A DNA stretch of 64,000 nucleotides from the NCBI RefSeq assembly GCF_002941025.1, contig NZ_PTJS01000001.1:7392605-7456604 (forward strand), in the 5' to 3' direction. The stretch comes from Streptomyces sp. QL37. Lineage in GTDB: Bacteria > Actinomycetota > Actinomycetes > Streptomycetales > Streptomycetaceae. Below are positions 7,847 to 16,564 of this stretch, piece after piece; positions within the stretch are counted from its first letter, which is position 1, and every line of letters starts with the position of its first letter. A model generated the notes under the pieces. It saw nothing but the letters and a program-made list of their open reading frames with translations. It made no database searches and had not been told where the DNA came from. Made by a program: the position numbers and the translations under genes.

Positions 7847-9094
7847 TTACCAGGTGACGGGCAGGGCGTGGAGGCCGTAGATGACGGCGTCGTACTTGAA
7901 GGGCACGGCGTCGAGGCCGTCGACGGTGCGGAGGGTGGGGATGCGGCGGAAGAGGGTGGGATAGATGACCTGGAGCTCCATGCGGGCCAGCGGCTGGCCC
8001 ACGCAGTGATGGGCGCCGGCCCCGAACGCCTGGTGGTGACGGGCGTTGCGGGTGAGGTCGAGACGGTCGGGGTCGGGGAAGACCGCGGGGTCGCGGTTGG
8101 CGAGTTCGCCGAGGAGGATGACGCCCTCTCCCTCGCGGATGGTGCGGCCGGCGATCTCGATGTCCTCCAGGGCGGTACGCCGGCGGCCGAGGTGGACGAT
8201 GGAGAGGTAGCGCAGGAGTTCCTCGACGGCGTCGCGGACGACGGCGGGGTCGTCCGTATCGCGGATCAGGGCTAGCTGCTCGGGGTGCTGGAGGAGCAGA
8301 AGCGTACCCAGGCTGATCATGTTCGCGGTGGTCTCGTGTCCGCCGAGAAGGAGGAGTACGCCCATCGTGGCGGCCTCCCGGCGGGTGAGTTCGCCGTTCT
8401 CGATCTGTGTGCAGAGGCTGGAGAGCAGGTCGTCGCCGGGCTCGGTGAGCTTGCGGCCGACGAGCTCGTCGAGGTAGCCGGCGAGGTTGGTGTGGGCCGT
8501 GCGCCGTTCCTCGGGGGAGGCGACGGCGGAGACGATGACCTTGCTGTTCGTCTGGAAGAACTCGTGGTCCTGGTAGGGGACGCCGAGCATTTCGGAGATG
8601 ACCAGGGAGGGGATGGGCAGGGCGAGCGCCTGGACGAGGTCGGCCGTGCCGGGGCCCTCCAGCATGGCGTCGATGAAGTCGTCGGCCATCTTCTGCACGC
8701 GGGGACGCATCGCCTCGATGCGCTTGATGGTGAAGGCGCCACTGATCATGCGGCGCAGCCGGGCGTGCTCGGGGTCGTCCATGCCGACGAAGCTCAGATC
8801 GGTGCTGCCGGCGTGGGCGTGCGCGGGATCCACGGGGCTGGGGAAGCCCGGCCGGGTGAACTCCACGCTCAGGCGCGCGTCGGACAGCAAAGCCTTCTGC
8901 TCGGCGTGGCCCGTCACGGCCCAGGGGGTGCTGCCGCCCCATGAGCGGACCCGGGTGAGGGGGCCGTAACCGGACAGCGCCCGCATCCCGGGCGAGGGGG
9001 CGAAGGGGCATTCCGAGGAACGCGGCCTGGGGAAGTCGGGGATGCCGTCGGCGTTCGCCTCAGGAGTGCCGGAAGTAGCGGGCGTGCTGGTCAT
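7847..9094 (-). CDS. cytochrome P450 (CYP105-like)
   Basis: A 415-residue soluble P450. I-helix motif [14 protein letters not shown]-helix [11 protein letters not shown], and haem loop [17 protein letters not shown] with Cys near residue 364. The LRYLSIVH and FGxGxHxCxGQ wording is typical of the CYP105 class, which includes xenobiotic- and antibiotic-modifying monooxygenases. The ATG at 9094 has a GGAGAAG ribosome site five bases upstream. It follows the ferredoxin reductase gene on the same strand after 145 bases that contain a hairpin, so it may be a separate transcript, though it can share the redox partners. The substrate is unknown. Confidence 0.9.
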   Translation of the reverse strand: MTSTPATSGTPEANADGIPDFPRPRSSECPFAPSPGMRALSGYGPLTRVRSWGGSTPWAVTGHAEQKALLSDARLSVEFTRPGFPSPVDPAHAHAGSTDLSFVGMDDPEHARLRRMISGAFTIKRIEAMRPRVQKMADDFIDAMLEGPGTADLVQALALPIPSLVISEMLGVPYQDHEFFQTNSKVIVSAVASPEERRTAHTNLAGYLDELVGRKLTEPGDDLLSSLCTQIENGELTRREAATMGVLLLLGGHETTANMISLGTLLLLQHPEQLALIRDTDDPAVVRDAVEELLRYLSIVHLGRRRTALEDIEIAGRTIREGEGVILLGELANRDPAVFPDPDRLDLTRNARHHQAFGAGAHHCVGQPLARMELQVIYPTLFRRIPTLRTVDGLDAVPFKYDAVIYGLHALPVTW

Positions 9095-9116
9095 GGTCTT
9101 CTCCGGTGGGGTGGGC

Positions 9117-9155
9117 CGCCTCCCGCCGCAGCAGGAGTGGGAGTCGTGGGAGGCG
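9117..9155 (-). terminator. possible terminator after the ferredoxin reductase gene
   Basis: CGCCTCCC (9117-9124) pairs with GGGAGGCG (9148-9155) across a 23-base loop, between the reductase stop and the next P450 start. The long loop makes it a weak terminator candidate. Confidence 0.35.
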
Positions 9156-9239
9156 TACGCGGATCAGTCGGTAGGGGGCGACGCAAGCGTGCGGCCGTCG
9201 GAGGGGCCGGGCGGGCCGGACGTCAGGCCGTGGTTCCGG

Positions 9240-10442
9240 TCACCGTGGGGCGGTGGCGGACTCGGGCCGGGCGGCTGGGGCGTACCTGTCGAGCAGCAGC
9301 CGGCGGTGCAGCCGGGCCTGTTTCGGCATGTTCCAGCCGAGGACCGCGACGGGGCCGTCGTCGTCGAGGTACAGGGCGACGAACCGGCCCTGTTCCGTGT
9401 CCCCTTCGACGATCTGCACGGTGGCGGCCGGTGCGGGAAGTCCGTACACCTGGATCTTCACGCCGAGCTGATCGGTCCAGAAGTAGGGGACGGGGCTGTA
9501 CGGGCGGTCCTCGCCCAGGATGTTGGCCGCGACGGACATCGCGTGCTCGGCGGCGTTCGTGCGGTTCTCCAGCCGCAGGGACCGGCCGAGGGCCTCGTGG
9601 TGGAAGCGGGCCACGTCACCGGCGGCGTAGACGCCGTCGGCGGCGCGGCAGCGGGAGTCGCACACCACGCCGTCGTCCAGGACCAGCCCGCTGCCGGCCA
9701 GCCAGTCGGTGGCGGGGGTGCTGCCGACCGCCGAGACGACGAGATCGGCGGGGATCGTTTCGCCGCCGACCAGGCGGACGCCGGTGACGCGTCCGCCGGC
9801 CGTCGTCAGTCCGTCCACCGGTGCGTGGGGCCGGAGCCGCACCCCGTGCCCGGTGTGCAGCGCGGCGAGCAGTTCGGCGGCGCCGGGGCCCAACTGCGCC
9901 CGCATCGGCGCCGCCTGCGGTCCGGTGAGCGTCACGTCGGTACCCATGAGGCGGACCGTGGCGGCGATCTCGGCGCCGAGTACCCCGTCACCGACGACCA
10001 CGACCCGTCGGGCCTCCAGCAGTTCCCTTCGCAGCGCTGCGGCGTCGTCGAGGGTTCGGAGCACATGGACACCCGGCCCCGACAGACCCGGCAGCCTGCG
10101 CGCGTGCAGTCCGGTCGCCAGCACGACGGCGTCCGCCTCCAGCTCGGCTCCGCCCGCCGTGCGCACGGTACGGGTCGCGGCATCGAGGGCCGTAGCGCGT
10201 TCACCGAGGACGAACTCGGCGCCCAGGGAATCCAGTACGTCACGGGTGCGCAGGTGGGTGCGCTCGGCATCCCACGTCCCGGCGAGTACCTGCTTGGACA
10301 GCGGCGGACGGTCGTACGGCGCGCCGGTCTCCTCGCCGAGCAGCGTGATCCGCTCGCGGTAGCCCTTGCGGCGCAAGGTCTCCACGACGGCGAGACCTGC
10401 GGCGCCGGCACCGACGACGAGCACACCCGACGGTGTGTTCAC
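9240..10442 (-). CDS. FAD-dependent ferredoxin reductase
   Basis: A 400-residue NAD(P)H:ferredoxin reductase of the putidaredoxin-reductase type. The N-terminal FAD fold shows VLVVGAGAAGLAVVETLR, the second dinucleotide fold shows VVVVGDGVLGAEIA, and the conserved VYAAGDVARF motif closes the FAD site. It passes electrons from NAD(P)H to the small ferredoxin encoded upstream, which in turn feeds a P450. The start is GTG at 10442, whose last bases overlap the ferredoxin TGA (GTGA), so translation is coupled. The set P450-TetR-ferredoxin-reductase forms one minus-strand operon. Confidence 0.92.
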   Translation of the reverse strand: MNTPSGVLVVGAGAAGLAVVETLRRKGYRERITLLGEETGAPYDRPPLSKQVLAGTWDAERTHLRTRDVLDSLGAEFVLGERATALDAATRTVRTAGGAELEADAVVLATGLHARRLPGLSGPGVHVLRTLDDAAALRRELLEARRVVVVGDGVLGAEIAATVRLMGTDVTLTGPQAAPMRAQLGPGAAELLAALHTGHGVRLRPHAPVDGLTTAGGRVTGVRLVGGETIPADLVVSAVGSTPATDWLAGSGLVLDDGVVCDSRCRAADGVYAAGDVARFHHEALGRSLRLENRTNAAEHAMSVAANILGEDRPYSPVPYFWTDQLGVKIQVYGLPAPAATVQIVEGDTEQGRFVALYLDDDGPVAVLGWNMPKQARLHRRLLLDRYAPAARPESATAPR

Positions 10443-10639
10443 AGGTCCTCACCGAGGTGGATGGCGGCGGCGGGGCAGACGCTGGCGGACTCGCGGACCA
10501 CCTCGTGCCAGTCGGCGGGGGGTGCGGCGTCGAGGAGGACGACGATGCCGTCCTCGTCACGCTGGTCGAACACCTCCGGGGCGATCAGTACGCACTGCCC
10601 GGCGCCGCAGCACTTCTCCTCGTCCACAGTGATCTTCAT
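10439..10639 (-). CDS. [3Fe-4S]-type ferredoxin for P450
   Basis: A 66-residue ferredoxin. Cluster cysteines are C10 (or C11), C16 and C55, in CCGAGQC and SVCP; position 13 is Ala, so the fourth ligand of a [4Fe-4S] cluster is missing and a [3Fe-4S] cluster is expected, as in the dedicated P450 ferredoxins of Streptomyces. The acidic surface (many Asp/Glu) fits docking to a basic P450 face. The ATG at 10639 has an AGGGAGAG-like ribosome site. It lies between the TetR gene and the coupled reductase gene. Confidence 0.92.
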   Translation of the reverse strand: MKITVDEEKCCGAGQCVLIAPEVFDQRDEDGIVVLLDAAPPADWHEVVRESASVCPAAAIHLGEDL

Positions 10640-10683
10640 GCTCTCTCCCTTGTCGGACGGGGCCTCGTCGGCCCCGGGTCGGT

Positions 10684-11337
10684 TCAGCGGCGGGTGGTCG
10701 GCGCGGCGAGCAGTCCCGCCAGCGCGTCCTCCAGCGCGTCGGCGGTGCGTTCCCAGGACGAGCCGGGCCGGACCGGGCCCTCGGCCAGGGAGCGTTCCCG
10801 CTCCGCGCAGGTATGGGTGATGAGATGACGGGCCATCTCGGCGCGCGCCGGGCGGATCTCGGGGGGCACGATGTCGTGCAGGCACGCGCCCAGTCCCTGG
10901 AGGGTGCGGCGCAGGCTGTCACGGGTGAGGGACTCGTCCGCCACCAGCGTCCGCATCAGCGGGTCCGTCATCACCTGCGCGGCGAACCGTGCGTGCCATG
11001 AGGGGACTCCGAGAGCGGCATGGTGGTCGGTCACCGGGCGCACCAGGCAACGCACCCAGTCCCGCAGGTCGGTGCTGTCGCCCGCGGCCTCCACATGGCG
11101 CGCGCGGATCGCGTCGACATCCGTGCCGTGCTTGGCCATGATGGCCCGTACGAGGGTCGCCCTGCTGCCGAAGTGGTAGCTGACGACGGTGTTGTTGCCC
11201 TGACCGGCCGCCTCGCCGATCTGGCGGTTGGAGACGTTCGACAGCCCGTGCTCGGCGTAGAGGCGTTCGGCCGCTGTCATGATGGCCTCGCGTGTACCGG
11301 CGCCGCGGCCGGAGCGAGGCTCGGTTCTGTTCACCAT
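10684..11337 (-). CDS. TetR family transcriptional regulator
   Basis: A 217-residue TetR regulator. The helix-turn-helix is clear (REAIMTAAERLYAEHGLSNV, then SNRQIGEAAGQGNNTVVSYHFGS), followed by a helical ligand domain. Its ATG overlaps the stop of the upstream P450 gene by seven bases, so it is made together with the P450. It probably represses its own operon through the near-palindrome at 12607-12618 and responds to the P450 substrate or product; this is inference from position. Confidence 0.9.
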   Translation of the reverse strand: MVNRTEPRSGRGAGTREAIMTAAERLYAEHGLSNVSNRQIGEAAGQGNNTVVSYHFGSRATLVRAIMAKHGTDVDAIRARHVEAAGDSTDLRDWVRCLVRPVTDHHAALGVPSWHARFAAQVMTDPLMRTLVADESLTRDSLRRTLQGLGACLHDIVPPEIRPARAEMARHLITHTCAERERSLAEGPVRPGSSWERTADALEDALAGLLAAPTTRR

Positions 11338-12551
11338 GTCACCGGCACCTCGCGCAGCGGACTCGTGAGCATGCCTTCATGGCGTCGCAGAGCCGCTGGG
11401 TCCACGGCGAGCCTGAGCTGCGGAAGACGGCGCAGCAGCACCCCGAGAACGGCCTGCAGCTCGGTGCGGGCCAGTGGCTGGCCGAGGCACGAGTGCGGTC
11501 CGGCGCCGAACGTGAGATGGGGGTTGGGGCTGCGTCCCAGGTCCATCACATCGGGGTTCTCCCAGGCCTGTTCGTCCCGGTTGGCCGCCGCCATGCTGCA
11601 CACGACCGTAGTACCGCGCCGCACGGTGCCGCCGGAGAATTCGATGTCCTCGTGGGCGTAGCGCAGCATCCCGAAGCCGCTGCCGTTCGGGTCGAAGCGC
11701 AGGAGCTCCTCCACCGCGGAACGGATCAGCGACCGGTCGTCGACCAGCCGCTCCCAGCGGCCGCGGTCGGAGAGCAGGTGCGTCGTCATCATGGCGATGA
11801 ACCCGGCCGTGGTCTCGTGGCCCGCCAGCAGCAGAGCCTGTCCGGTGGCCACCAGACCGGCCTCGGACATCGGCTCTCCCTCGGCGTCCGCCGCGTTCAT
11901 GAGCCGGCTGAGAAGGTCGTCCCCGGGCTCGTCGCGCCTGCCGGCGACGAGTGCCGACATGTAGCCGGCGAAGTCCCCGTGGGCGGCCTCCGTCTCCTCC
12001 CGCGTGTACTTCGTCGTGTTGAGGAAGGTGTCGGACCACTTCTTGAAGCGGTCCCGGTCGCTCTCGGGCACCCCGAGCATGGTGCAGATGACGTAGACCG
12101 GCAGCGGGAGGGCCAGATGGCTCACCACGTCCGCGGGGGCGCCGTGCTCGATCATCCTGTCGACGAGCTGGTCGGTCATCTCCTCCATGCGCGGCTTGAG
12201 CGCGGCCATCCGCTTCGCGGTGAACCACCTGCCCACCATCCGGCGCCAGCGCTCATGTCCCTCGTCGTTCAGGGCCCTTGCCATCGGGCTGCTGAAGATG
12301 CCCTCCGCGTCACCGGCCGTGATGCGCGCGGCGTCGGGCCTCGCCAGGCCCTCGCGGGTGAGCCGCGGATCGGCCAGCGCCGTGCGTACGTCCTCGTAGC
12401 GTGTCAGCAGCACCGCTGCGTCGCCGCTCGGAAACGTCACGCCCGCCACCGGACACTTCTGCCGCAGTTCGGCCCATTCCCCGGGCGGTTCCAGGGCCGT
12501 CGGAGCGACGACCGGGTAGTCCAGCGGCCGGTCCTTCCGGGCTTGGCTCAT
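11331..12551 (-). CDS. cytochrome P450, first gene of a redox operon
   Basis: A 406-residue soluble P450. I-helix LLLAGHETTAGFI, K-helix EELLRFDPNGSG, haem loop FGAGPHSCLGQPLARTE with Cys near residue 355. The ATG at 12551 has a strong GAGGAGG ribosome site. It heads an operon P450-TetR-ferredoxin-reductase whose genes overlap or nearly overlap, so this P450 has its own dedicated electron supply and regulator. That arrangement suggests an inducible monooxygenase acting on a specific small molecule. There is no biosynthetic core enzyme nearby, so detoxification or catabolism is as likely as secondary metabolism. Confidence 0.92.
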   Translation of the reverse strand: MSQARKDRPLDYPVVAPTALEPPGEWAELRQKCPVAGVTFPSGDAAVLLTRYEDVRTALADPRLTREGLARPDAARITAGDAEGIFSSPMARALNDEGHERWRRMVGRWFTAKRMAALKPRMEEMTDQLVDRMIEHGAPADVVSHLALPLPVYVICTMLGVPESDRDRFKKWSDTFLNTTKYTREETEAAHGDFAGYMSALVAGRRDEPGDDLLSRLMNAADAEGEPMSEAGLVATGQALLLAGHETTAGFIAMMTTHLLSDRGRWERLVDDRSLIRSAVEELLRFDPNGSGFGMLRYAHEDIEFSGGTVRRGTTVVCSMAAANRDEQAWENPDVMDLGRSPNPHLTFGAGPHSCLGQPLARTELQAVLGVLLRRLPQLRLAVDPAALRRHEGMLTSPLREVPVTW

Positions 12552-12606
12552 GGCTGCCTCCTCGGTTCGGCGTTCTCGATCACTAGACCGCACACCTCCG
12601 TCTAAT

Positions 12607-12618
12607 TCAATCGACTGA
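12607..12618 (-). promoter_or_regulatory. candidate TetR operator
   Basis: TCAATCGACTGA is a 12-bp near-palindrome (two mismatched positions) inside an A/T-rich block 56 bases upstream of the P450 start. Flanking AAT/ATT extends partial symmetry. It is the only dyad in the promoter region of the TetR-containing operon. Confidence 0.4.
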
Positions 12619-12699
12619 CTTAATCGGGTGCGTGGACGGCTGGAATCGTGTGGCCGCGGGCGGCGGCTTCCCCGTGACGGGCAGCCGGCCGGCACGCGC

Positions 12700-12812
12700 T
12701 AAGCTGCATGCGCCTCGTGGGGGAAGTCCGGTCGAAGTCCGGCGCTGACCCGCAACGGTAGGCGGAACCCGCACACGGTTCCGTAAGCCCGATCACCCGC
12801 GGTGGCGAAGCT
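12700..12812 (+). promoter_or_regulatory. cobalamin (AdoCbl) riboswitch
   Basis: The stretch carries the class-defining core: GGGGGAAGTCCGGT followed by GAAGTCCGG, then GCTGACCCGCAACGGTA, and after a variable arm GTAAGCCCGATCACCCG. These are the conserved junction and box elements of actinobacterial B12 riboswitches. It sits 65 bases upstream of the first btu gene. A TAAGCT sequence at 12700-12705 could be the -10 box of its promoter, which would place the transcript start near 12712. Binding of adenosylcobalamin is expected to shut down the transporter operon. Confidence 0.93.
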
Positions 12813-12877
12813 CCTGTCGATCGCCGTGGACTGCGAGAGGTGCTGCGCACGGCACGCCTGGCGTCCCGAGCCGCTCC

Positions 12878-14029
12878 TTGGATGACGTAGGCACGGCCCG
12901 AGGCGAAAGCGAACCGCCTGTGGCCACGCCCCGCGACCGAATACCCGCCGTGCTGTCGCGCACTACCCGGTCCGGCAGCGGGCCCGCACCCCCCGGACGC
13001 GCCTCCCTGCCCCTCCTGGTGACCGGCCTGTGCGTCGCGCTCCCGCTCTCCCTCGCCTGCGGGGCGGGGATCGGTGCGTCGGGGCTCACATGGGGGGAGA
13101 CGCTGCACCACCTGTGGGCGGGCCTGACCGGCGGGACCATGGCCCCCGACGAGGTCTCCTCGTACACCATCGTCTGGGAGCTCCGTTTCCCGCGCGCCGT
13201 CCTGGCCGCGGTCGTCGGGGCCGGGCTGGCGGCCGTCGGCGTAGCCGTGCAGGCCATGGTGCGCAACGCGCTAGCCGACCCGTTCGTCCTCGGTATCTCC
13301 TCGGGTGCGGCCGTCGGCGCCAACGCCGTGCTCATCTTCGGGGCGTTCGGTGCGCTCGGTGTCTGGGCGCTGTCCTCGGCGGCCTTCCTCGCCGCGCTCC
13401 TCGCCATGGTGCTGGTGTACACGATCGCCCGGACCGCCCGGGGCCTGACACCGCTGCGCCTCGTGCTGACCGGCACCGCGATGTACTACGGCTTCTCGGC
13501 CGTGACCACCTTCATGGTGTTCGCCGCCGAGCGAGGCGAAGCGGCACGGTCCGCCATGATGTGGCTGCTCGGCAGCCTGGGCGGGGCCAACTGGTCGTCC
13601 GTGCCGATCGCCGCCTGCGCGGTGGCCGGCGGGCTCGCCCACCTCGGCTGGTCGGCACGGCGTCTGAACGCCCTCGCCATGGGCGACGAGACCGCTGCCG
13701 CGCTGGGCGTGGACGCCGGCCGCCTGCGCAGGGAACTCTTCCTCGTCTCCGCCGCCGTCACCGGGGCGGTCGTCGCGGTCAGCGGGGCGATCGGCTTCGT
13801 GGGCCTGATGGTCCCGCACGCCGCACGGATGCTGGTCGGCGCGGACCACCGCCGTCTGCTGGCCGTCGCGCCCCTGGCCGGCGCCGTCCTGCTGATCTGG
13901 GTGGACATCCTCTCGCGCGTCGTGCTCGCGCCCGCCGAACTGCCGGTGGGCGTGCTGACCGCGGCCGTCGGCGTGCCGTGCTTCGTCCTGCTCATGCGCC
14001 GCCGCACCTACACCTTCGGAGGCGTGTGA
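12878..14029 (+). CDS. btuC: cobalamin ABC transporter permease, BtuC/FecCD family
   Basis: A membrane permease of up to 383 residues with about ten hydrophobic segments, typical of FecCD/BtuC. Family wording is clear: RFPRAVLAAVVGAGLAAVG, VRNALADPFVLGISSGAAVG, and the C-terminal GFVGLMVPHAARMLVG. The riboswitch directly upstream assigns the cargo as cobalamin (or a corrinoid) rather than a siderophore. The start is uncertain: ATG at 12878 and GTG at 12920 both lack good ribosome sites; the first 30 residues are not family-like. The stop overlaps the ATPase start by one base (TGATG), so the two are coupled. Confidence 0.92.
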   Translation: MDDVGTARGESEPPVATPRDRIPAVLSRTTRSGSGPAPPGRASLPLLVTGLCVALPLSLACGAGIGASGLTWGETLHHLWAGLTGGTMAPDEVSSYTIVWELRFPRAVLAAVVGAGLAAVGVAVQAMVRNALADPFVLGISSGAAVGANAVLIFGAFGALGVWALSSAAFLAALLAMVLVYTIARTARGLTPLRLVLTGTAMYYGFSAVTTFMVFAAERGEAARSAMMWLLGSLGGANWSSVPIAACAVAGGLAHLGWSARRLNALAMGDETAAALGVDAGRLRRELFLVSAAVTGAVVAVSGAIGFVGLMVPHAARMLVGADHRRLLAVAPLAGAVLLIWVDILSRVVLAPAELPVGVLTAAVGVPCFVLLMRRRTYTFGGV

Positions 14030-14802
14030 TGCGGGTCGAGATCGACGCACTCACGGTCGAGATCGCCGGCGCGAGGCTGGTGGAGGACGTCACGCTCCGA
14101 GCCGGCAGCGGACAGCTCGTCGGTCTCGTCGGCCCCAACGGCAGCGGAAAGTCGACCCTGTTGCGCTGCGTCTACCGGGCGCTCCGTCCCTCGTCCGGAT
14201 CGGTGCGGATCGGTGGCGAGGACCTGCGGACCATGACGGCCCGTGAGGGCGCGCGCCGGCTGGCCGCCCTTCCGCAGGAAGTGGTCGCGGAGTTCGACTT
14301 CACCGTCGCCGAGACCGTGGCCATGGGCCGGCTGCCGCACCAGGGGCCGATGGCCCGCACCACCGACGAGGACCGCCGCACGTGCGAGGCCGCGCTGGTC
14401 GGCGTAGGGGCGGGCCACCTGGCCGACCGCGGCTTCCTCACCCTCTCCGGCGGCGAGAAGCAGCGGGTCCTCATCGCCCGTGCCCTCGCCCAGCAGCCGC
14501 AGGTGCTGGTGCTCGACGAGCCCACCAACCACCTGGACATCGCCCAGCAGCTGGAGGTCCTCGCACTGGTACGCGACAGCGGCCTGACCGCGCTCACCGC
14601 CCTGCACGACCTCAACCTCGCCGCCCGCCACTGCGACATCGTCCACGTCATCGACGGCGGACGGATCGCCGCCTCCGGCCCACCTCACGACGTCCTCACG
14701 CCCGGACTGCTGGCCGAGGTCTTCGGCGTCCGCGCGCATCGCGTACCGCACCCCGAGACGGGTGCGCTCCAACTGCTGTTCGACCGGCTCCCGTCCGCAT
14801 GA
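14029..14802 (+). CDS. btuD: cobalamin ABC transporter ATPase
   Basis: A 257-residue ABC ATPase of the FecE/BtuD type: Walker A VGPNGSGKSTLLRC, Q-loop ALPQE, signature LSGGEKQRVLIARAL, Walker B QVLVLDEPTNHLD, H-loop ALHDLNLA. It powers cobalamin import with the permease and binding lipoprotein on either side. It starts at ATG 14029, sharing one base with the permease stop. All nucleotide-binding motifs are intact. Confidence 0.93.
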   Translation: MRVEIDALTVEIAGARLVEDVTLRAGSGQLVGLVGPNGSGKSTLLRCVYRALRPSSGSVRIGGEDLRTMTAREGARRLAALPQEVVAEFDFTVAETVAMGRLPHQGPMARTTDEDRRTCEAALVGVGAGHLADRGFLTLSGGEKQRVLIARALAQQPQVLVLDEPTNHLDIAQQLEVLALVRDSGLTALTALHDLNLAARHCDIVHVIDGGRIAASGPPHDVLTPGLLAEVFGVRAHRVPHPETGALQLLFDRLPSA

Positions 14803-14837
14803 CGCCCCCGTCCCCGCCCCAAGGAGTTCCCACCGCC

Positions 14838-15860
14838 ATGCGTCACCTCGTACGCCCCGCCGCACTCGCCCTCGCCGCCTCCCTCGCCCTCGCCGGCTGC
14901 GGAGCGGACGTCACCTCGCGGGGAGGTGAGGAGGACGGCGCCCCGGCGGCCGGCGGCCACTACCCGGTGACTGTCGAGAACTGCGGCGAGAAGAAGACGT
15001 ACGACAAGGCTCCGCAGCGCGTGGTCACCAACGACGTCGGCATCACCGAGATCATGTTCGCGCTCGGGCTCGAGGACCACATGGCCGGGTACGTCATGCC
15101 CGACGACAAGGGGGATCTGACGTCCGTGCCCTGGAAGGACGGATACCGGAAGACCGCGTGGCTCTCGAAGGAGCGGATCAACAAGGAGCTGGTCCTCGAC
15201 GCGGGCGCCGATCTCGTCTTCGCGGGCTGGAACTACGGCTTCAGCGAGGGCGAGGGCTTCACCCCCGACGCGTTGCGGCGGGTGGGCATCGACTCGTACC
15301 TGCTCAGTGAGTCGTGCCGCAACGGGCAGGGTAAGGCCCGCGGGGTGATGGCACCGCTCGACGCCCTCTACACCGACCTGCGCAACCTGGGCCGGATCTT
15401 CGACGTCGAGGACCGGGCCGGCACGCTCGTCGCCTCGTTCCGGAAGCAGGTTGCCGAAGCACAGGCGAAGGCCCCGGAAGGCGCCGACCGGCCGCGCGTC
15501 TTCCTCTACGACGACGGTCAGGACAAGCCCCTGACCTCCGGTGCCTACGCCGGCCCGCACGACATCATCACCAAGGCCGGCGGGGACCACATCATGAAGG
15601 ACCTCGAGGACAGCTGGACCACGGTGGGCTGGGAGACCGTCGTCGCCCGCGACCCCGAGGTCATCGTGATCAACAACTACGGGGACACCACCGCGGACCG
15701 GAAGCGGAAGTTCCTGAAGTCCTACGGGCCGCTCGCGAACGTCTCCGCCATCAAGAACGACCGGATCGTCGTCCTCGACTACGTCGATCTCGTCGAGAGC
15801 CCGCGCAACCCGGCGGCCATCACCACACTCGCCGCGGAACTGCGGGAGCTCAGCTCCTGA
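14838..15860 (+). CDS. btuF: cobalamin-binding lipoprotein, BtuF-like
   Basis: A 340-residue solute-binding lipoprotein with signal peptide and lipobox LAGC at about residues 18-21. The mature part has the cluster-A/BtuF layout: APQRVVTNDVGITEIMFALG near the N-terminus, and a C-terminal helix with IVVLDYVDLVESPRNP. It captures corrinoid for the BtuCD-like complex. An AAGGAG element lies upstream of ATG 14838. The operon order is permease-ATPase-binding protein, all under the riboswitch. Confidence 0.9.
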   Translation: MRHLVRPAALALAASLALAGCGADVTSRGGEEDGAPAAGGHYPVTVENCGEKKTYDKAPQRVVTNDVGITEIMFALGLEDHMAGYVMPDDKGDLTSVPWKDGYRKTAWLSKERINKELVLDAGADLVFAGWNYGFSEGEGFTPDALRRVGIDSYLLSESCRNGQGKARGVMAPLDALYTDLRNLGRIFDVEDRAGTLVASFRKQVAEAQAKAPEGADRPRVFLYDDGQDKPLTSGAYAGPHDIITKAGGDHIMKDLEDSWTTVGWETVVARDPEVIVINNYGDTTADRKRKFLKSYGPLANVSAIKNDRIVVLDYVDLVESPRNPAAITTLAAELRELSS

Positions 15861-15877
15861 ACAGCCCGGTTCCGGCG

Positions 15878-16185
15878 CTCCCCCGCGCAGGGCGTCGGAG
15901 ACGGACCCGACACCGCCGTGCGCGGTGAGCCCGCCGTCCACGGGGAGCTCCGCACCGGTGGTGAAGGGCGGCTCGTCCGACAGCAGGAAGACGACGAGCG
16001 GGGCGGCCCCGTCGGCCGTCCCGGTGCGGCCGAGCGGTGTCCCGCGGACGTTGGCGTCGCGGAACGCGGGCGCCGCGGAGGCGGTCATCCCGGTCTCGAC
16101 GCAGCCGGGGCGGACGGTCCGGGCGCCCGATCCCGAGTGGCCGCCTTGACCGGTGTCGCCGACACGTACACCAGCCGCGTCCGCC
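15878..16185 (-). pseudogene. short-chain dehydrogenase remnant (C-terminal half)
   Basis: On the minus strand the sequence reads as the end of an SDR: a YxxxK-like region (VYVSATPVKAATRD), then in another frame RTVRPGCVETGMT, then RGTPLGRTGTADGAAPLVVF and TGAELPVDGGLTAHGG. The two parts lie in different frames around 16135, the Rossmann N-terminus is absent, and the catalytic Tyr/Lys spacing is broken. No start codon with a ribosome site precedes it. It is a decayed gene, convergent with the btuF end. Confidence 0.65.
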
Positions 16186-16511
16186 GACCGCTCGACACCG
16201 CGGACGATCCTCTCGACGGACTCGCCCTGCTCATCGCCGAATCCGCGGGGCCGGGCCGTGAACGCGCGCTCGCCGAACGTGACTTGTCCACCTCGGCGAC
16301 CCGCCGCCCAGCCCTGTGCCCCGCAGCGCGAGCCTGGCGCGACAACGTGGCGGCACTCGCCCGGACACAGACCGACGCCTCTGAAGCCTTCGTCGCACTC
16401 AGCTCTGTGCGGCGATCCTCGGGTCGCCTTCGTTCAGCCGGCGACACCGGGCCGTGGCCGGGGCGCCCGTCCGGCAACCGGCCGAGCCGCCCCGGTCCGC
16501 GCCCGGCGTAG
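16140..16511 (+). pseudogene. possible regulator remnant
   Basis: A plus-strand open stretch includes DDPLDGLALLIAESAGPGRE and RAWRDNVAALARTQTDASEA, which read like the C-terminal helical domain of a TetR regulator. There is no helix-turn-helix upstream and the far end is low-complexity. Next to an SDR remnant, a decayed TetR-SDR pair is plausible but not shown; it may simply be non-coding. Confidence 0.25.
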
Positions 16512-16564
16512 CACCGGCGGTGAACCGGCGGCGCCGTCCCGGGAGTGGTGGTCACCGAGCCGTC

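Noticed and set aside
14029..15860. Siderophore import instead of cobalamin for the ABC operon
   Set aside because: The FecCD-type proteins fit both, but the riboswitch immediately upstream is of the cobalamin class and no iron box is seen.
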